Made by a program: the position numbers and the translations under genes
Part shown: positions 40,807 through 44,379 of the stretch, in pieces
How the letters are laid out: every line of letters begins with the position of its first letter
How positions within the stretch are numbered: the first letter of the stretch is position 1
Assembly (NCBI GenBank): GCA_045598045.1
Contig: JAZLLG010000015.1
Location: 1 to 44,379, forward strand
DNA: 44,379 nucleotides
Reading direction: 5' to 3'
Source of the DNA: RGIG3528 sp045598045
Lineage (GTDB): Bacteria > Bacillota > Clostridia > Lachnospirales > Lachnospiraceae
Notes under the pieces: generated by a model
Databases searched by the model: none
What the model saw: the letters and a program-made list of their open reading frames with translations, nothing else
What the model was told of the DNA's origin: nothing

Positions 40807-42366
40807 CTATTCAGCACAATAAATGCGTACAGTGCCATCCGTTAAAAGTTCATTATTTTCATTAATTTCAACTTTGCTCCACTCGCCGCTCTTTCCCGCA
40901 AAATCTATTCTTGTCAGCGAATCGCAGTATTTGAAAGCATATTCATCGATTGTTTTCAAGCTTTTCGGAAGTCCTGCCTTCGTAAGTCCTGTACAAAAGT
41001 AGACGGAGCAAAGGCCTATTTCTTTCACACCTTCAGGTATATGAAGTTCTGTGAGATTATTAGCCTGACTCAGCGCATAATCACAGATTCTTTCACATCC
41101 GTCAAGTACAGTGTATTCTTTTCTGCCGGAAGCTGCAGGGTAGTTTAAAAGGAGCTTATTGTCCGCAGTGTAGAGTACACCACCGTCTGACTTATAATTT
41201 TTGTTTTTTTCGTCCACTTCAATGTTTGAAAGAGCATAATTCCAGAAAATCGCCGCTTCTTCAATCTTTGAAACACCGGCAGGAACCGTTATTTTTTCAA
41301 GCGTATTTGTAACGGCCACGGCCTCTGTGAGAATTGTCGTTACAGTTTCGGGAATCTCATAAATCTTATCACGTTTATCCGCAGGATAGTTGATAAGTGT
41401 TGTCATCTTCTTGTCATATAAAATTCCGTTGTCGGATGAGAATGAAGGATTATCCGGGCTCACACGGAATTCTTCAACAAAGCAGTTTGCAAATGCACCT
41501 TTTTCAATACATGTAAGCGAAGCGGGGATTGACACATATGAGTCTTTAAATGCTGAGCGGAACGCACTGTTTCCGAGGAAAAGCATACCTTCCGGGAATA
41601 CAAAACCATGCTTACTGTGAAGAAGGTCATCGTTGAAAGCATACTGTCCTACGTATTTCAAGGAAGCCGGAAAATTTATTTCCTGAAGATTGATACATGT
41701 ATCAAAAGCAAAATCACCAATAAACTCCACTGTATTTCCGAGGTCGACATCTTTTATCTCGGTAAAGAAGAGGAATGCTCCTGCCCCGACAGATGTAACC
41801 TTGTCGCATATCACAACATGCTCAGCCTGGTCGCTGTATTTGTCCCAGTCGGGGGCCGTTTCGAGATAATCTTTCATCGGACCTTCACCTGAAATAATTA
41901 CAGTCTTTGTAGAGGAGTTGTAGTCCCATTTTATATTATCCGTTTTAAGTGCCGTAAACCGGTTTTCAAGCGCCTTTACAGCATTTGCAGCATTATCCTC
42001 CGGAGTTTTTCCATTGTCGGGTTGTTTGGTTGCTTCAGGCTGTGAAGTCACTTCCGGCTGTGCGGTTACTTCCGGCTGTGCGGTTACTTCCGGCTGTGAT
42101 GTCACTTCGGGCTGTGCGGTTACTTCCGGCTGTGCGGTTACTTCCGGCTGTGCGGTTACTTCCGGCTGTGATGTCACTTCCGGCTGTGATGTCACTTCCG
42201 GCTGCTTTGTTGCCTCAGGTTGTTTGGTTGCCTCAGGTTGTTTGGTCACTTCAGTCTGAACTTTATTTTCTTTCCCATTATCGCCGGCAGTGCCTGCTTC
42301 TCCACAAGCTGCGAATGACAAAAGCATAATTGATATACAAAGAAAAACAGTAATCTTTTTTTTCAC
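40807..42366 (-). CDS. BspA-type leucine-rich-repeat lipoprotein with hexapeptide linker
   Basis: The 519-residue lipoprotein has a signal peptide ending in the lipobox FAAC (Cys21), a Thr/Gln/Pro/Glu linker made of 13 copies of a TxQPEV hexapeptide (41-118) and about six LRR_5 repeats of the BspA kind with signatures VTSVGAGAFLFFTEIKDVDL, VEFIGDFAFDTCINLQEINFP and LKTIDEYAFKYCDSLTRIDF. BspA-like proteins serve in adhesion or surface binding. The linker should hold the repeats away from the membrane. Start is GTG at 42366 with GGAGG ten bases upstream. It has its own promoter and stands alone. Confidence 0.88.
   Translation of the reverse strand: MKKKITVFLCISIMLLSFAACGEAGTAGDNGKENKVQTEVTKQPEATKQPEATKQPEVTSQPEVTSQPEVTAQPEVTAQPEVTAQPEVTSQPEVTAQPEVTAQPEVTSQPEATKQPDNGKTPEDNAANAVKALENRFTALKTDNIKWDYNSSTKTVIISGEGPMKDYLETAPDWDKYSDQAEHVVICDKVTSVGAGAFLFFTEIKDVDLGNTVEFIGDFAFDTCINLQEINFPASLKYVGQYAFNDDLLHSKHGFVFPEGMLFLGNSAFRSAFKDSYVSIPASLTCIEKGAFANCFVEEFRVSPDNPSFSSDNGILYDKKMTTLINYPADKRDKIYEIPETVTTILTEAVAVTNTLEKITVPAGVSKIEEAAIFWNYALSNIEVDEKNKNYKSDGGVLYTADNKLLLNYPAASGRKEYTVLDGCERICDYALSQANNLTELHIPEGVKEIGLCSVYFCTGLTKAGLPKSLKTIDEYAFKYCDSLTRIDFAGKSGEWSKVEINENNELLTDGTVRIYCAE
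42013..42246 (-). repeat. In-frame tandem repeat, 13 units of 18 bp
   Basis: Thirteen 18-bp units encode TKQPEA/TSQPEV/TAQPEV variants without frame disturbance. Neighbouring units are nearly identical in DNA (ACTTCCGGCTGTGCGGTT on the plus strand), so copy number can change by slippage or recombination while keeping the frame. It is a coding minisatellite. Confidence 0.9.
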
Positions 42367-42404
42367 GAATTGCTCTCCTCCAAATCATATGTCATATGTT
42401 GTTC

Positions 42405-42433
42405 ATTGTAGCAAATAAGGCAAATTCCTTCAA
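42405..42433 (-). promoter_or_regulatory. Promoter of the LRR lipoprotein gene
   Basis: Minus-strand TTGAAG (42433-42428), 17-base spacer, TACAAT (42410-42405), 39 bases before the GTG start. Confidence 0.7.
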
Positions 42434-42486
42434 TATTCGTCAGAGTCTGTTGCGGTTATTTTTTTGTTGCAGAGATCAGGGCGGCA

Positions 42487-42609
42487 CTACTTCTTCTGCT
42501 CTTCTTTTCTCTTGGCTTTTTCTTGGTTCTTCGCTTCTTTTTTATTATTAATCCGCTCTTTTATTTTTACGATTAACTCTATTGCCATTTGATTCGCTAT
42601 CTGTCCCAT
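42487..42609 (-). CDS. 40-residue charged peptide of unknown function
   Basis: A 40-codon frame, beginning MGQIANQMAIELIVKIKERI and ending in a Lys/Glu/Gln-rich tail (KRKEEQKK), starts at ATG 42609 with a perfect GGAGGTG five to six bases upstream and ends at TAG 42487. The N-terminal half is an amphipathic helix, the C-terminal half strongly charged (coiled-coil or RNA-binding character). It lies in the 343-base gap between the LRR and GNAT genes and would be the last gene of the 42487-44214 operon. The ribosome site, the only one of this strength in the gap, supports translation. I do not recognise a family. Confidence 0.55.
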   Translation of the reverse strand: MGQIANQMAIELIVKIKERINNKKEAKNQEKAKRKEEQKK

Positions 42610-42709
42610 TATTCCACCTCCATTTATCATTGCGGTTTCTTTTCCATTTACCCACAGGTAAACGGGAAGAAATCGAATTTTTGTGTTCCCTTATGCACAA
42701 ATTCGTATT

Positions 42710-43189
42710 TTACGTACCACCTGCGTAACACAATGTTTTCTTCAACATCACTATTTCATCGGTCCTGTATTCTTCAGCAAACCCCATTTTCAGAAACATG
42801 GAAATTGCAGGATTATCTATTGCTATATCATCATATAAGCTCTCTATTCCGGCGTCTTGAGCCGCCTCACACAGCAGGCGAAGTCCCTCTTTCCCAAATC
42901 CTTTTCCACGGTGCTTGGAAAAGACAACGATATCCGCTATATATTCATTTCCGTCAAAATGGTACGCTACCTCACCCAGAAACTCCTCTGTATCCGAATC
43001 CTGAATATACCTGTAGAAACGCTCTCCTTCGGTATTATCAATCCAGTAGTCATACCAGTTCGCCCATTCATCTTCCGGGAAATCTATTGTACCTCCCCAG
43101 GCATGATTGTAAGACATTGTTTTCTCATCACTCATAAACATTTTACGAAACCACAAATCTTCATATTTGGGAATGTATAAGTTTATCAC
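42710..43189 (-). CDS. GNAT-family N-acetyltransferase
   Basis: The 159-residue protein has the GNAT fold, with the acetyl-CoA-binding motif IVVFSKHRGKGFGKEGLRLLCEAA (about 91-114; consensus Q/RxxGxG/A as RGKGFG) and C-terminal AISMFLKMGF. The substrate is unknown. The start is GTG at 43189 with GGAGG seven bases upstream. It follows the unknown 141-residue gene by 45 bases, in the same direction. Confidence 0.88.
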   Translation of the reverse strand: MINLYIPKYEDLWFRKMFMSDEKTMSYNHAWGGTIDFPEDEWANWYDYWIDNTEGERFYRYIQDSDTEEFLGEVAYHFDGNEYIADIVVFSKHRGKGFGKEGLRLLCEAAQDAGIESLYDDIAIDNPAISMFLKMGFAEEYRTDEIVMLKKTLCYAGGT

Positions 43190-43234
43190 GTTTTCCCCTC
43201 CTCCGGCATATGGAATTGTCCCTTCGCCGATAAA

Positions 43235-43660
43235 CTATTCCACTTCTTCAGTGTTATACACTATATCGCCTTTAAAGTAGCTGAGGCTTAAAATCATATC
43301 TTTCGGATAGGAATCAGGCATCCAAAGCCAGCCCGCAAACTGCAGCTTATGCCAGCCATAATACTCATCTATTACCTCAAAGCTGAAGCCCTTATATTTC
43401 TCCGTAAATTCGGCGATGGTAAGCTTTTCTCCGCGAAATCCGCCCATTTTACCGCCTTTGCCCTGAATAATTATTTCACAGAAATCAGGGTCGATATTTT
43501 CTATAACAATGTTTCCACGAACATCCGGTCCATTGATAGTATAAAAAACATCTTTAAACGTTAGAGTGATATTTCCATCGGAGGCATCAATTCCGTTAAT
43601 ATGACAGTCATGTAATCCGTAGGGCCGTTTGATTTCAGGCTTAAATCTGGTTTCCTTCAT
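43235..43660 (-). CDS. Protein of unknown function, 141 residues
   Basis: A soluble protein with no signal peptide or membrane segment. Alternating short beta-strand-like stretches (GNITLTFKDVFYTI, GNIVIENI, CEIIIQGKGGKMGGF) and a tryptophan/aromatic-rich end (YYGWHKLQFAGWLWMPD) suggest a beta-sandwich. I do not recognise the family. AAAGGAG lies nine bases before the ATG. It lies 14 bases behind the P-loop kinase-like gene. Confidence 0.7.
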   Translation of the reverse strand: MKETRFKPEIKRPYGLHDCHINGIDASDGNITLTFKDVFYTINGPDVRGNIVIENIDPDFCEIIIQGKGGKMGGFRGEKLTIAEFTEKYKGFSFEVIDEYYGWHKLQFAGWLWMPDSYPKDMILSLSYFKGDIVYNTEEVE

Positions 43661-43674
43661 GATTCATTGCTCCT

Positions 43675-44214
43675 TTACTTCAGAAATTTATTTACAATAA
43701 TATCTGCATTACTTTCAGGATCCGCAGCTCCATCCAATTCAATTTTTGCACACGACATATTTTTCATCCATTCTTTCTGTTCTTTCATATTCGGTGAACC
43801 ATCTTCTTCATACCTTCGATTGTCTTTCAGGAATTTCATATGAGATTCATACATATCTCCGCCTTCAAGCACTCTTTCGCCAAATCGCTCTATTGCTCTT
43901 TTATGGACTCGTTGTACACGAATATCCGGTTCAGCATAAAGAAATATCATCATTTCAAACATATCATCAAATGCATAGTGGAAAGAACTCATTGATCCGG
44001 CCATAACAAAATGTTCATATGGAGCAATATCATTGCTCAGTCGGCTTATCTTTTCATCTCTTGTGTACATTTGTGTATATGGACTGTCTGTATTCTGTTT
44101 CCAGATATAATCGTCTACATCAAAATAGGGATATCCCAGTTTCTGTGCAACTATTTTCCCAAGCGTTGTCTTTCCGCTTCCTGATGGACCAATTATCATA
44201 ATTCCGGTTGGCAT
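43675..44214 (-). CDS. P-loop nucleotide kinase-like protein (AAA_17/FlaR type)
   Basis: The 179-residue protein begins with a phosphate-binding loop MIIGPSGSGKTTLGKIVAQKLGYPYFDVDD (loop GPSGSGKT at 9-16; DVDD follows as in shikimate/adenylate kinases) and a lid-like arginine segment RVQRVHKRAIERFGERV. It resembles the small NMP-kinase-like proteins called topology modulation proteins or FlaR. Substrate is unknown. It is first in the small operon 42487-44214; GAGGT lies six bases before the ATG. Confidence 0.82.
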   Translation of the reverse strand: MPTGIMIIGPSGSGKTTLGKIVAQKLGYPYFDVDDYIWKQNTDSPYTQMYTRDEKISRLSNDIAPYEHFVMAGSMSSFHYAFDDMFEMMIFLYAEPDIRVQRVHKRAIERFGERVLEGGDMYESHMKFLKDNRRYEEDGSPNMKEQKEWMKNMSCAKIELDGAADPESNADIIVNKFLK

Positions 44215-44316
44215 ATTTATACCTCACTAAATTACAGATTAACCCGATTCGATGATAAAAAATATAACATATTCATGACTGTTTTGCATCTGTTATGTAT
44301 TTTTATAGCAAAACGG

Positions 44317-44367
44317 AAAAGTGATACCGGGGGACGGGGGGGAAAGTGATACTGGGGGGAGGAGGGG
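44317..44367. repeat. Tandem G-rich REP-like repeats at right edge
   Basis: Two imperfect direct copies of AAAGTGATACYGGGGG occur at 44317-44342 and 44343-44367, each followed by further G-rich sequence. Similar AAAGTGATACCGGGGGACGG stretches recur in Clostridia as parts of REP-like hairpins associated with RAYT-type transposases; this recognition is from memory. The complementary arm that would complete a hairpin is not in the window, so the element is probably cut by the edge. Confidence 0.5.
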
Positions 44368-44379
44368 TGGTGTTATTTT

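Noticed and set aside
42013..42246. Regular direct repeats considered as CRISPR
   Set aside because: Units are 18 bp, contiguous without spacers, in frame and encode a lipoprotein linker.

Overview
The window looks like a chromosomal segment from a low-to-mid GC Gram-positive anaerobe of the class Clostridia, most likely a Lachnospiraceae member. This is inferred from strong Shine-Dalgarno sequences with frequent GTG/TTG starts, lipoprotein-anchored binding proteins, a DUF3899 protein, a SdpR/SdpI-like pair, the tig-clpP-clpX order and the general style of the proteins. I could not run a search, so the genus is open. There are no tRNA, rRNA, CRISPR or prophage genes that I can see; mobile DNA is limited to both edges: the N-terminus of an IS1182-type transposase at the left, and G-rich REP-like repeats at the right.

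Layout, left to right. 1-240: end of an IS1182-like element. 296-4451: sodium/proline symporter PutP and a polar amino-acid ABC importer (binding protein, permease, ATPase) read leftward; the binding protein is circularly permuted. 4453-5541: SdpI-like membrane protein and SdpR-like autorepressor with twin AT-rich palindromes. 5560-7251: glnS. 7435-10680 (+): moxR, DUF58 and a membrane protein with a DUF4129-like tail. 10749-20123: a large oligopeptide ABC operon oppA-B-C-D-F plus DUF3899, in which OppA, OppC, OppD and OppF all carry extra in-frame sequence compared with ordinary Opp proteins. 20194-22570: sirtuin and a membrane-fused spermidine-synthase-like protein. 22748-23572 (+): ispE. 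23641-26852: tig-clpP-clpX. 26961-28109: membrane GGDEF protein. 28288-32974: MacB-type ABC operon with a large membrane-anchored surface protein between ATPase and permease. 33112-39526: two M3-family oligoendopeptidases flanking an OmpR-type two-component system. 39547-42366: CapA-like phosphoesterase-family protein and a BspA-type leucine-rich-repeat lipoprotein with a 13-copy hexapeptide linker. 42487-44214: a small operon of an NMP-kinase-like P-loop protein, an unknown protein, a GNAT acetyltransferase and a previously easily missed 40-residue basic/charged peptide.

Themes: peptide and amino-acid acquisition dominates (PutP, amino-acid ABC importer, enlarged Opp importer, two cytoplasmic oligopeptidases), next to envelope sensing and protein quality control. 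The two most interesting architectural signals are the circularly permuted amino-acid-binding lipoprotein (3510-4352) and the co-enlarged Opp transporter (11137-19912), whose OppD has about 380 extra residues inserted between its Q-loop and signature motif and whose OppC has about 200 extra residues in its first external loop. Several compact regulatory arrangements are also visible: a glnS terminator that repeats the SdpR-type operator, a tig promoter embedded in the preceding gene's terminator, and a pepF promoter whose -35 box lies in the loop of the preceding hairpin.
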